A DNA stretch of 64,000 nt from CAJQHK01 sp038142525 (lineage in GTDB: Bacteria; Pseudomonadota; Alphaproteobacteria; Rickettsiales; UBA1997), in assembly GCA_038142525.1 (NCBI GenBank), contig JAYQKE010000002.1, positions 62,001 through 126,000 on the forward strand, in the 5' to 3' direction. Position 1 is the stretch's first letter, and the number at the start of each line of letters is the position of its first letter. The notes beneath the pieces are model-generated. The model ran no database searches and was not told the origin of the DNA. It worked only from the letters and a program-made list of their open reading frames with translations. The translations under genes were made by a program, and so were the position numbers. Shown here in pieces: positions 10,527 through 19,557 of the stretch.

Positions 10527-11807
10527 GTGATTAGATATTTTTTTACCACAATTATAACCTCACTATATTTCTTTGCTGTTTGCGACCACTCAAATGCCGC
10601 AACTCTTCATGAGGCATTGCGAAATGCTCTAAATAATAACTCCGATATTAAATTAGAAAGATCTAGACTAAATCAAGTAAAGGCAACCAAAGGTGATGCC
10701 ATTTCTGATTTTTTACCAGATATCAACGCCACTTATCAAAAAGGCAGGCAAAAGAATGATGCGGTTGGAATAGATAGAGGAGATTTAGATAAAATGGAAG
10801 ATCAGGATGTAAAACAACTAAACTTCACTCAACCGGTATTCAGTGGATTCTCTGGATATAATAATGCTAAAGAAATCGGCTACAATATCAAGTCAGCTGA
10901 GCAATATTATAAATCAAAGAAATTTGAGATATTATTAGGTGCGACTGAGAGTTATCTAAATTTATTTAAAGCTAAAAGTCTGGTAAGTCTTAAAATCCAA
11001 GATGAAGAAAATACCAAGAAACTACTTAAGTTAATGAAGGGCAGAAACAGATCTGGAGAAGTCGGTGGAAGTGAAGTAATTAAATATCAAACATTTGTTT
11101 CAACTGCCATATCAGATAGTCTTATGGCTAAAAAGGATTTATTTAAAGCTGAGGAAGAATATAATAAAATAATTGGTAAAAATGATGAAGAAATATTTTT
11201 GCCAAAAATTGATAAAGCTAAATTATTAGGTAACAGTAAAGATTTAGCTGAATTAGCAGCTTCTAATAATCCAAGCTTAAAAACTTATCTTTACAAAATA
11301 AAAGCTGCCAGATCAGCTCTCAATAAAACCAAAGGTGAATTCTCTCCTACAGTTGAAATTGTCAGATCAATGTCTGAGCAAGAGAATGTTACTTATTTAA
11401 ATAATAGAGATCTAAAATCGGAAAGCATTTATCTAAATGTTAAAGTTCCATTATTTCAAAAAGGTGCCGAATATGTTGGAGTTAGTAAGGCTAATAGAAA
11501 TTTAAGTTTTGCTAGAAGAGAGTATCAAACCAATAAAGAAAATATTATCAAGGATGTGAAACAAACCTATAAAGAATTTATCTTTTATGGTGATTTACTT
11601 CAAAGCCAGGAAGAGTTAATTAATTTAACTAATAGCAGAATTGAAAATATTGCTGAGCAAGTAAAGGTTGGAGATGGTGACATTATTGATTTATTAGAAA
11701 GTAAATTAGAGTTAAACAAGATTTTAATTCAACAATTAAATAATAAGGCTGATTATATTTTAAGCTATTATAAGCTACTTATGTTAACTGGAAAATTTGA
11801 GTTATGA
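10527..11807 (+). CDS. TolC-family outer membrane efflux protein of type I secretion
   Basis: Outer-membrane channel of the type I secretion apparatus. 426 residues, a GTG start followed by a signal peptide ending near HSNA|ATLHEALRNAL, the typical start of mature TolC-like proteins. Two outer-membrane-efflux repeats follow, with alternating long helices and the strand ... FTQPVFSGFSGY ... VPLFQKGAEYVGV. It ends in ATGA overlap with the ABC transporter start at 11804, so translation is probably coupled. It is the only intact member of the three structural secretion genes. Length is close to the family's usual 420-480. Confidence 0.88.
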   Translation: MIRYFFTTIITSLYFFAVCDHSNAATLHEALRNALNNNSDIKLERSRLNQVKATKGDAISDFLPDINATYQKGRQKNDAVGIDRGDLDKMEDQDVKQLNFTQPVFSGFSGYNNAKEIGYNIKSAEQYYKSKKFEILLGATESYLNLFKAKSLVSLKIQDEENTKKLLKLMKGRNRSGEVGGSEVIKYQTFVSTAISDSLMAKKDLFKAEEEYNKIIGKNDEEIFLPKIDKAKLLGNSKDLAELAASNNPSLKTYLYKIKAARSALNKTKGEFSPTVEIVRSMSEQENVTYLNNRDLKSESIYLNVKVPLFQKGAEYVGVSKANRNLSFARREYQTNKENIIKDVKQTYKEFIFYGDLLQSQEELINLTNSRIENIAEQVKVGDGDIIDLLESKLELNKILIQQLNNKADYILSYYKLLMLTGKFEL

Positions 11808-13485
11808 GTAAAGCACATAAAGATAAAAACGATAATTTGCTAAAAGAATATTTAGGACTTTGCAGACGAGCTTTTGCCTGCAATTTTATCTTTTTCTTTC
11901 TTCATAAATGTTTTGATGTTATCAACATCAATTTATAGCCTTCAGATATTAGATAGAGTCCTTTCTAGCAATAGCATGGAAACACTTCTAATGCTATCAA
12001 TTATTATGATAGTGGTTTATGCAATATTGGCATTCCTTCAAATTATCAGATCATTTATTTTTACCCAAATATCAAATTGGTTGGATTCAAAATTATCATC
12101 TCCACTTCTAGAAAGTTCAATCACCTATGATGCCAAGACAAAAGGTAGTCAAAACTTAAGAGATTTACAAGCTATAAAATCATTCATTACCGGACAAGCA
12201 GTAACTCATATGTTTGATGGTCCATGGGCAATTATTTATTTTATCGTCATATTCTTCATTCACTGGATTAATGGCTTTATCGTTTTAGCTGGTGCAGCAA
12301 TTCTTCTAATACTTGCTCTTGTTAACGAAAAACTTACCAAGAAACAAATAGAGAAGTCAAATGAGATGAATGTTATCTCCATGAAGAAAGTTGATGTAAT
12401 ATCAAGAAATGCTGAAGTAGTAAAAGCTATGGGTATGAAAATTGACATGACCAACTCTTGGCAAAAGCTTAATAAGGAATTAACCAAAATAACCACTTCT
12501 CTTGCAGTAAGAAGTGCAATCATTACCAATATCACCAAATCAATTAGATTACTGATTCAAATGGCAGTGATGGCTGTTGGTGCAATATTGGTTATGAAAG
12601 CAAAAATGTCAGCTGGTGGAATTATTGCCACTTCAATATTAACCGGAAAAGCTTTAGCTCCTTTTGATCAGGCAGTAACTATTTACAAAGCTCTACTTAA
12701 TGCCAAAAAATCATATTCTAGACTTTCAGAAAATTTAAAAAAACATGAAGATAAAGAGGAAAAACTTCAATTACCAGAACCTCAAGGAGAAATTCAATTA
12801 GATAAAATTTTCTACAAAATACCAAAAACAGAACAAGCAATAATCAAAGGAGTAAATATCACTATTAACCCAGGTGATATTATTGGAATAATTGGCCCAA
12901 GTGGATCTGGCAAGACTACGCTTGCCAGATTAATGACAGACGTATTAACACCAGATAAAGGAAGTGTAAGATTAGATGGTTCTGATTTAGCAAACCAAGA
13001 TAGTGAGGAGATTGGTAAATATATCGGTTATTTACCACAAGATATTGAGTTATTTGAAGGGACAATAAAAGACAATATTGCTAGAATGAAGGAAAAGGTA
13101 AAAGCTGAAGAAATAGTTGAAGTCATTTGCTAAATTTGCCAATATTCATGATCTAATCATAAAATTGCCAAAATCCTATGAAACAAATGCTATTCATCTA
13201 TCAGCAGGCCAAAGACAAAGAATTGGACTTGCCAGAGCATTCTTTAGAAAACCAAAATTTGTTATTCTTGATGAGCCAAATTCTAACTTAGATACTGAAG
13301 GTGAAAATGCTTTAATGCAAACAATTGCAAATGCTAGAAAAGAGAAAATAACAACTATCATAATTTCTCACAGACCAAACATTTTAAACATAGTTGATAA
13401 AATCCTAGTTCTTCATGATGGCAAAGCTAAGATATTCGATGAAGCGTCAAGCGTAATCAAACAAATGTCTGGAGGAGGAAAATGA
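11804..13485 (+). pseudogene. Type I secretion ABC transporter/ATPase (PrtD/HlyB-like), two frameshifts
   Basis: Inner-membrane permease-ATPase that powers RTX export. Start ATG at 11804 overlaps the tolC stop. The N-terminal part (MSKAHK...LGLCRRAF) is out of frame with the rest after a T run near 11871, where one missing T would restore the family sequence. The transmembrane domain follows (FFINVLMLSTSIYSLQILDRVL; six hydrophobic segments), then the ATPase domain with Walker A GPSGSGKTTL near 12897, Q-loop YLPQDIELFEG, signature LSAGQRQRIGLARA (about 13198-13240) and Walker B FVILDEPNSNLD. A second shift lies near 13130. The short linker and lack of a C39 domain fit the PrtD type. It overlaps hlyD by ATGA. 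Decay or assembly error cannot be told apart here. Confidence 0.88.
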
Positions 13486-14867
13486 TAACTAAAATAGCCA
13501 GAAATATAAAATATTACTTTCTTCAAGCCAAAAGATTCATAAATCTAATAATCAGAAATGATCCTGAGAAAATTGCCGTTAAAACAATAAATTTAGGAGC
13601 TCTGGTTTTAGGATTTTTCTTGACTGTTTTTATTGTTTGGGGAATTTTTGCACCAATTAATTCTGCATCAATTGCACCTGGCCAAGTTGTTTTGGATTTT
13701 AACAAAAAAACCATACAGCATTTAGAAGGTGGAATTATTGAGAAAATATTGGTTAAGGAAGGGCAAAATGTTGTAACTGGACAGCCTTTGATCTATTTAC
13801 AAGATATTCAAAGTAGATCTCAAAATAAGATGCTAAAAAAGCAACTTATTACAACTCTTGCTATTGAGGAAAGGTTGGTCTCAGAAAGAGATAAAAAAGA
13901 ACAGCCAGATTTTGTTGATATTTTAGCAAGGTATCAAACTGATAAAGATCATGAAAATGAGGAAGTAAATAAAATAATTTCAACTCAAGAAAATCTATTC
14001 AACATAAGGCAAAATAGCTTCAAGAGCAAAACTGATATTCTATATAAAAGAATAGATCAACTTAATGATGAAATTAAGGGGATTAATTCACAGCTACAAG
14101 CTACTGATGAAGAATTAACGCTTCTGAGAAGGCAAGAAAAAATGTCCAAACGGTTAGTTAAAAATAATAACTCACCATTAAACAAATTGATTGAGATTCA
14201 AAAGCAAATTGAAACTAGTAAAGGAAAAAAAGGTGAATTGGAAGCAGGTATTGCCAAAGCAAAACAAACAATTTCTGAAACAGAGTTAGAAATTATTAAT
14301 TTAAAAAATGAGAATTTAAATGAAATATTGGCCGAACTACAGGACATCGAAGTGAAGGTGTCGGATTTAACGGAGCAATTAGTATCAGCTAAAGATATCT
14401 TAAAAAGAACAATAATTAAATCTCCAACTTCTGGAACAGTGACTGATGTAAAATACCATAGTATTGGTGCGGTAATTTCTCCAGCATCAGAAATTATGTA
14501 TGTTGTCTTATAAAATGATCAGTTAATAGTTGAAGCTAGAGTAAATCCTAATGACATCGATAATGTAAAAGCAGGACTAAAAGCTAAAGTACAACTAACA
14601 GCATTTAAAGCCAAAAAAGTGCCAAAATTAACCGGAGAAGTTCTATCTGTTTCTGCTGATATTTTGCTAGATGAAGCAACTGGTGAGCAGTATTTCTTAG
14701 CTAGAATAAAGATTGACGAAGATGAAATTAATCACCTAAAAGCAAAAATAACTCTTTATCCAGGAATGCCTGCTCAAGCATTTATTATTACTGGAACAAG
14801 GTCATTATTTAAATATCTTTTTGATCCAATAACTGAGGCTAGTTATAAGGCGTTTAGAGAGGATTAA
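13482..14867 (+). pseudogene. HlyD-family periplasmic adaptor of type I secretion, in-frame stop
   Basis: Links the ABC transporter to TolC. An N-terminal cytoplasmic tail, one membrane segment near residues 38-58 (LGALVLGFFLTVFIVWGIF), the biotinyl-lipoyl-like half motif (IAPGQVVLDFNKKTIQHLEGG), a long coiled coil, and the second half with IKSPTSGTVTDVKYHSIGAV. After MYVVL a TAA at 14511-14513 ends the frame, yet the same frame continues with NDQLIVEARVNPNDID and the complete C-terminal domain to 14867. Homologues usually read VVPxNDxLIVEA here, so CAA to TAA is the simplest event. A substitution like this is hard to blame on homopolymer error. Confidence 0.88.
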
Positions 14868-14894
14868 TTGCATCATTCAAGTTGACTGTAAACA

Positions 14895-14935
14895 ACTTTA
14901 AAGCTATAATATATAAGGCTTTAAAGCTAGTTATT
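14895..14935. repeat. TTTAAA-centred repeat at left prophage edge
   Basis: The spacer after hlyD holds AGCTATAATATATAAGG followed by CTTTAAAGCTA. The same arrangement (AGCTATA ... ATATA ... GGCTTTAA.GCTA), with small gaps, recurs in the same orientation at 59616-59652 and 60024-60063, beyond the serine recombinase. The copies bracket the prophage, so an attachment-site origin is possible, but the match is imperfect. Confidence 0.45.
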
Positions 14936-14955
14936 AACTTGAAATAAACTTAAAA

Positions 14956-15213
14956 ATGCAAAATATAGAAATCAAAAAAGCAGAATTAAAAAACGGAGAT
15001 TTTAGAAGAGTAATTTCTGTAGGAATTGACTACCATGTTGTAATCAGCCCAGATCATTGGAAATTAGTTGATACTTTAGAAGATCAAGAATCAGTAAAAT
15101 TCAAAGATGAGCAATGCGAAACTTGGGATACTGATTTTGATGGTGAAAATTTAACATTTTTTAATGTTAAGGATAAAGATTGGGTTAGTATTAAAAAGGA
15201 AAGGCTTAATTAA
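14956..15213 (+). CDS. Hypothetical 85-residue protein
   Basis: Small acidic protein of unknown function with no signal peptide or membrane segment; it looks soluble and beta-rich (RRVISVGIDYHVVISPDHWKLVD; ETWDTDFDGENLTFFNV). It lies alone on the plus strand between the secretion operon and the converging prophage lysis genes, ending 8 bp before the spanin stop. It may be a host gene at the integration site or prophage cargo. I do not recognise the family. Confidence 0.55.
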   Translation: MQNIEIKKAELKNGDFRRVISVGIDYHVVISPDHWKLVDTLEDQESVKFKDEQCETWDTDFDGENLTFFNVKDKDWVSIKKERLN

Positions 15214-15221
15214 AGCCTTCC

Positions 15222-15437
15222 TTATTTATCGCACCTGATTTCCCATTCCTGATTATAATCGTCAATCTGCCTCAGCGTATTATCGGACAATAAACTCTCA
15301 TTCTCCTCTTTGGTAATCATGATCGGATTTGCCCATAGGCAGAAATTACCCAATTGTGTAGCGGCGCATCCTACGTTTAACGCCAGCAATATTATCAGAG
15401 CTACGCTTTTTGCGCCTCTTTTTAGTTTTAACCGCAT
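15222..15437 (-). CDS. Putative outer-membrane spanin lipoprotein (Rz1-like)
   Basis: 71 residues with a basic N-terminus, a hydrophobic run and a cysteine (VALIILLALNVGC|AA) fitting a lipoprotein signal, although the residue at -3 is Asn. The mature part FCLWANPIMIT...WEIRC matches the small outer spanins of alphaproteobacterial phages. Its 5' third overlaps the 3' end of the preceding Rz-like gene in another frame (15346-15437), the classic Rz/Rz1 embedding. Product would disrupt the outer membrane at the end of lysis. Confidence 0.7.
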   Translation of the reverse strand: MRLKLKRGAKSVALIILLALNVGCAATQLGNFCLWANPIMITKEENESLLSDNTLRQIDDYNQEWEIRCDK

Positions 15438-15561
15438 CTTTAATATTTAATTTTAATTGTTTAACTTCTTCACTATTCTTTCCTTTGAAATACCCAAATG
15501 TGAAGGATGCTGAAACGCTGATTAGTAAAATTATTAATTTGATTACCATTCCCTCTATCAT
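15346..15561 (-). CDS. Putative inner-membrane spanin (Rz-like)
   Basis: 71 residues: one N-terminal membrane segment (VIKLIILLISVSASFTFGYF) then a charged helix rich in Lys and Arg. Position after holin and endolysin, and the out-of-frame overlap with an Rz1-like lipoprotein, support an i-spanin role. It is shorter than most Rz proteins, and the ending (RRKKRSSDNIAGVKRRMRRY) is more basic than usual. Its start overlaps the holin stop by 4 bp. Confidence 0.62.
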   Translation of the reverse strand: MIEGMVIKLIILLISVSASFTFGYFKGKNSEEVKQLKLNIKDAVKTKKRRKKRSSDNIAGVKRRMRRYTIG

Positions 15562-15785
15562 CTTTTTATTCCCCTCTCAAAAACCCCAATTCCAAGCAAT
15601 CCACCACCAGATATTAAAAACATATTTATAATTCCAAGGGCGGTTGATGCATCTGCGACTCCTTGATATAACGAATAGGCAAATAATATTACAGAAAATA
15701 AAACCCCTACAATCAGAAGGATTGATCCCCAGAGTCGTTTTGAAGATTTATTTCCTTTTGAATCTTGCAAAAAATGATTTGCCAT
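15558..15785 (-). CDS. Putative phage holin
   Basis: 75 residues with two hydrophobic segments (LWGSILLIVGVLFSVILFAY and TALGIINMFLISGGGLLGI) joined by a short polar loop, and charged ends: the shape of a class II holin. Placed between the endolysin gene (overlapping its end) and the spanins. Holins form inner-membrane lesions that release the endolysin. Sequence alone does not fix the family. Confidence 0.68.
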   Translation of the reverse strand: MANHFLQDSKGNKSSKRLWGSILLIVGVLFSVILFAYSLYQGVADASTALGIINMFLISGGGLLGIGVFERGIKR

Positions 15786-16260
15786 GTTTTTTATTGTTAT
15801 CTTTGGTTAGCTCAAAATGAGTAAGATCAAAAAATGTTTGATCGTTTAAATTATTGTTATTATTCCAGTCAGCTCCGGATATGATTTTAATATTAAGTTG
15901 GTTTGCTACTCCTTTAACAAAACCAACAAAGTAATAAAATTCTGCTAGTTCCCTTGCTTGGTAATTGATTTTATTTCTATTTTTGAGATCAATTACTCCC
16001 CAGTTATTTGGTATTGGGTAAGGAGCTACATCAATGGCAAATGATAGAGGCTCTTCTGCTGTTACTTGATGTTTAGATTTTTTGGTTACTCCGTCAGCTC
16101 TTGTTTTATCTTGGCTGTAAAGCTGCTTTTGTTTTTTATCTGATCTGCTTCCTTCAATTATGGTACAATCATAATGTTTTATTATCTCGTTAAAAAGTTT
16201 TTGAAGATTTGGATGGCAGGTTTCTAGTCTTTTTCTTGATCTGCTTGAGTATTTTGGCAT
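15748..16260 (-). CDS. Endolysin, M15-type L,D/D,D-peptidase
   Basis: 170 residues. Zinc peptidase that cuts the peptide part of peptidoglycan. Motifs: EGSRSDKKQKQLYSQ near residue 36, then SKHQVT (first zinc His), AIDVAPYPI (Asp) and DLTHFEL (second His), with the general acid region just before it. This is the VanY/T5-endolysin fold. No signal peptide, so it needs the neighbouring holin. Intact, with start 4 bp from the upstream gene's stop. Confidence 0.85.
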   Translation of the reverse strand: MPKYSSRSRKRLETCHPNLQKLFNEIIKHYDCTIIEGSRSDKKQKQLYSQDKTRADGVTKKSKHQVTAEEPLSFAIDVAPYPIPNNWGVIDLKNRNKINYQARELAEFYYFVGFVKGVANQLNIKIISGADWNNNNNLNDQTFFDLTHFELTKDNNKKHGKSFFARFKRK

Positions 16261-16264
16261 TTTC

Positions 16265-16561
16265 TTATTTTGATATTATTGAAAGGAATCCTGCGGTAAT
16301 TAAAGTCATAATTCCGATAACTAACCATCTGATAAAGACCTTAAAACTGTGCTTCTTTGCCATTTTAAAGGCGCTTAATAAGCTCCTGAGATCACGGATA
16401 TCTAAATGAGCATTATCATCATCAAGGCCAAGTTCACTTAAAGCTAATCTTGCGCCTTGCTTGGAGGCTTTACTCATTAGCCTTTCAAATTCACATTCAG
16501 AGATAATAAAATTTCCTGCTCTTGATTTTTTGATTCTTAATTTTGGCTCTGTGTTTGTCAT
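16265..16561 (-). CDS. DUF6127-like membrane-tailed phage protein
   Basis: 98 residues. The pattern ISECEFERLMSKASKQGAR.AL..LGL..... DIRDLRSLLSAF followed by a C-terminal membrane segment (WLVIGIMTLITAGFLSII) matches the DUF6127 proteins found before lysis genes in alphaproteobacterial prophages. Role unknown; a holin-related or tail-anchored function is possible. It ends 4 bp before the endolysin start. Confidence 0.7.
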   Translation of the reverse strand: MTNTEPKLRIKKSRAGNFIISECEFERLMSKASKQGARLALSELGLDDDNAHLDIRDLRSLLSAFKMAKKHSFKVFIRWLVIGIMTLITAGFLSIISK

Positions 16562-17455
16562 TTTTTTAAGTTTTAAGTTTTAAGTATTGCTGTAATTTGA
16601 GAGGTATATCCTGAGTCGCTAATATTGTGAGTTACGCTATCGATGATCCATGATTGGTCTTTTAGATATTTAACATCTGGAATAGTGATTTTGCTTTCTG
16701 CGCTTAAAATTGGATTGCCGCCAGCAGAAATACTTAATTTCTTAATTCCTCTTTGAAATTCCGCTAATTTTGCCTTAGCTATTTGAGTGGCTCTATCTTG
16801 AGTAACATATATGTATCGTGCGTTGTAAGTTGGTTCATTTCCACCAACAGATACTGTATTTCTCTTTGCCGTCTGCTAAATTATGCCATTTTGCCCTGAC
16901 TCTGCCAAACTTTCCTCTTTCAGAAACGCTTAACTTCCAGTTGGTAATTTCAGATTCAAATATTTCTGCTTCTGGCAGTTCAACTCCTGAGATTGAAGTT
17001 CCCGTGCCTTTTTTGATGAATATAAGCTTGTCATCTATGAATTTGATAAATGAATCATGGTCTTTAGCTAATCTACTTAAAAATGAAATATCACTCTCGT
17101 CAGTTTGATCAATATGCTTGATATAGATTTCATTTAGCTGGTTATCGATTATTGCTTCAAATTCATGAGCTTTGGCAATTGCTGAAACTATGCTGAATAA
17201 AGTATGTTCATGCCATGATTTGCTTTTAGGAGATCTAATTTTGCTATTTAGATTCTTGATCTTGGTGTTAGTTGCTTTGGCAGTAACCCTCATTTTTAAT
17301 GGAGGGGACATAAGCTTAACTGTATCAACGATATAGCTTCCCATTAGGTTTAGCTCTTTATCTTCATAACCAATTGATATTTCAAGATTTGCACCAGTTG
17401 CAGGAATTTCTAAAACACTATCTCGATTATCAAGCAAGATTTCTGCTTTATCAGA

Positions 17456-18741
17456 GCTAAATTCAACCTCTAATTTGAACAAATCACATAATTTTTAAAC
17501 CATAGAATTTTGAGCTAATTTTAGCTTCTCATTCCAGACTTGATTAGGAGTTTTATATCCTAATATTTTTCGTGGCATATTATTAAGCAGATTTTCAATT
17601 TTTTGTAATTTTTTTTTTGTTAATTTAGTAATATCTCTATCTTTAGGAAAGATTCTGTGAATCATAGAATTTATTTTTTCAACCAATCCTTTTTGCCAAG
17701 GGCTATAGGCATTACAGAAATAAGTCTTAAATCCTTTAAGATGGTAATTGATATGATTGGCAAATTCTCCTCCATTATCAAATGTCATTGTTTTTCTAAA
17801 GAATTTAGGTATCTTAGATATTCTTGTCAATAAGCCACAACATACAGTATTGCTAGTTTTATTTCTATTAAAACACAAAATCACTTTTTGAGAAGCTTTG
17901 TCAATCATGGCAGAAATATTAGCACTTCTGTTATTTTTGTGAAATGTTAAATCTACCTCAAAATGGCCAATATCTATCTTTTCTTCAGCAATCTTATCTC
18001 TTTTGGAAATTGATACTCTATTTGGAATAATAACCCTCTTTTTCCTAGATCCTTGCTTTAATCTATTTTGTCTTTTGCGGGGTAAATATTTATATAATTC
18101 TAACTTTCTAGAAGTATCAGAATTATAAATGTAACTATATAGAGATTCAGTAGATATAGAAAAACCTATATCCTCCTTCATCTTATGAGATATTACATCT
18201 AATCCCCATTTGTGATTTATTAATTTATTCCTTAAATAGGATAAAGCTTTTGGATTCTTATCTATAGAAAATCCATCTTTTTTACAAAGGATCTTTTTGT
18301 ATTTACTATGAGCAATGGTAGGGATATATTTATTTTTCTCCTTCCTGCTATTTAACTCATAGCTAATAGCAGATTTAGATTTACCAATAAAATCAGCTAT
18401 TTTTTGCAATGATACTTTTTCTACAAATCTCATATGGTGAATTATTTGTCTATCTTTAAAGGTAAGATGTTTAAATTTCTTTATATTGTTACTCATGATA
18501 ATTTTTATTAAATTTTAAAAAATAATAAAAATTATGTAATATTTCTTAAATATAAACTCAAAATTCTTTAAAAAAATATTGTCGTAAATTATTACTACAA
18601 CATACCGGAATTTTTAAATTCTTAACGAAATTTCTCCCTCTTGCTATGAAGGGCTACTTCCGAAATTCTAAATTTAAAAAATTCCTATCATCGAATCTGA
18701 GGTAAATAGAAGTTTTTGTTCAAATAGATTTTAGAACTTGC
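17456..18741 (-). mobile_element. IS30-family insertion sequence
   Basis: 1,286 bp with imperfect inverted ends (GCAAGTTC... and GCTAAATTC..., sharing ATTTGAACAAA about 20 bp in). A 4-bp duplication CAGA lies at 17452-17455 and 18742-18745. It carries one transposase gene and interrupts prophage gene D. About 200 bp at its transposase-start end are non-coding. Confidence 0.9.
17495..18496 (-). CDS. IS30-family transposase
   Basis: 333 residues. N-terminal HTH (FKDRQIIHHMRFVEKVSLQKIADFIG, then KSKSAISYELNSR) followed by a DDE core: Asp in GHFEVDLTF, Asp in MTFDNGGEF, Glu in PWQKGLVEKINSMIHR, then the family ending FPKDRDITKL and ILGYKTPNQVW. Length and motifs are complete, so it appears functional. 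Single copy in this window. Confidence 0.93.
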   Translation of the reverse strand: MSNNIKKFKHLTFKDRQIIHHMRFVEKVSLQKIADFIGKSKSAISYELNSRKEKNKYIPTIAHSKYKKILCKKDGFSIDKNPKALSYLRNKLINHKWGLDVISHKMKEDIGFSISTESLYSYIYNSDTSRKLELYKYLPRKRQNRLKQGSRKKRVIIPNRVSISKRDKIAEEKIDIGHFEVDLTFHKNNRSANISAMIDKASQKVILCFNRNKTSNTVCCGLLTRISKIPKFFRKTMTFDNGGEFANHINYHLKGFKTYFCNAYSPWQKGLVEKINSMIHRIFPKDRDITKLTKKKLQKIENLLNNMPRKILGYKTPNQVWNEKLKLAQNSMV

Positions 18742-18843
18742 CAGAAACAAGACCTGTTTCATCGGTAATATTTAAGGAAATTAATCTCTTAGAAATAAGA
18801 TCAGTAATATCAACTGAGTCAGCAATAATTTTAAATGATGGTT

Positions 18844-19053
18844 TCACGACCATAGTTTGACTGTTTCTGTTTCTTGGTTTTGAGTAATTTTTGGCAAAGT
18901 TATTTTTGTGCCAGCATTAAAAACATCAGGCTCTAATTCGAGATGGCGATTAGCTTCTAAAACTTGCTCAACCGCTCCCGAAGTTGTGCCATAATATTCC
19001 TGACAAATTTGATCCAAAACATCACCGTCTTTTGTTGTGTAGATAATGCTCAT
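18844..19053 (-). CDS. X: P2 gpX-like tail protein (LysM-like)
   Basis: 69 residues. Tail_X family: YTTKDGDVLDQICQEYYG at the N-terminus and VLEANRHLELEPDVFNAGTKITLP in the middle, the LysM-like layout of P2 gpX, a small baseplate/tail protein. Overlaps gpU by 4 bp and gpD by 10 bp, so the three are one transcription unit. Intact. Confidence 0.9.
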   Translation of the reverse strand: MSIIYTTKDGDVLDQICQEYYGTTSGAVEQVLEANRHLELEPDVFNAGTKITLPKITQNQETETVKLWS

Positions 19054-19481
19054 AATGACCCGGTGATATTTTGAATTATTCCTTTAACTCCTTTTTTCTT
19101 ATCCTCGCCATATCGTTTTAGGGTTAGGCTAAACTCGATCTTTCTTGGAGATCCATCACTTAGGAAATTACTTTGATTTTCTGTAATGTTGGTAATGCAC
19201 CATCTACCAAATGCAAAGCCATTTCCTGAGATTAAAAAAAGAGGCTTACCTAATCCTGCTTGCGCTCTCATTAAAGTAACTTGTTTAAGTCCACCTTTGA
19301 AATGAGGATAAATAACTCCTTCAAGCTCTATGGTTTCAACACCAAATCCGGTAAATTGCAAAGCTGGATTACTGCCAATTCTATTGACTTCTTGCCACTT
19401 ATAGTTGCTTTGTCTTTTTAAAGTTTGGTAAGCGAAAGCATTTTTTATGACAAATCTATAAACACCAAGAATCATCATCAT
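19050..19481 (-). CDS. U: P2 gpU-like tail protein
   Basis: 143 residues of the phage_P2_GpU family: AFAYQTLKRQSNYKWQEV, then GVETIELEGVIYPHFKGG, MRAQAGLGKPLFL, and WCITNITENQSNF. It is needed for tail completion. The chosen start gives MMMILGVYRF, as in P2. An ATG at 19548 opens MALDFFKNIS, which runs into the gpU frame (ADKLTVNSLLKVDMMM) if one base is shifted; the native gene may therefore start at 19548 and carry an indel. Confidence 0.87.
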   Translation of the reverse strand: MMMILGVYRFVIKNAFAYQTLKRQSNYKWQEVNRIGSNPALQFTGFGVETIELEGVIYPHFKGGLKQVTLMRAQAGLGKPLFLISGNGFAFGRWCITNITENQSNFLSDGSPRKIEFSLTLKRYGEDKKKGVKGIIQNITGSL

Positions 19482-19557
19482 ATCAACTTTAAGTAAGCTA
19501 TTAACTGTTAGCTTGTCTGCTGATATTTTTAAAAAAATCTAGTGCCATGATTTACAT

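Larger units (their letters stand above)
16566..18853 (-). pseudogene. D: P2 gpD-like late control/tail protein, split by IS30 element
   Basis: gpD belongs to the contractile tail spike hub. The 5' part (18853-18742) reads PSFKIIADSVDITDLISKRLISLNITDETGLVS. The IS30 element occupies 17456-18741 and duplicates CAGA; deleting it and one duplicate gives GLVSDKAEILLDNRDS in frame, as in family members. The body includes LLLDNRD..., SWHEHTLFSIVSAIAKAH and YIKHIDQTDESDISFLSRLAKDH. One more frameshift near 16850 precedes the C-terminal part (AKLAEFQRGIKKLSISAGGNP ... TAILKT). Preceded by gpX with 10 bp overlap, the standard P2 order X-D. Confidence 0.88.
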
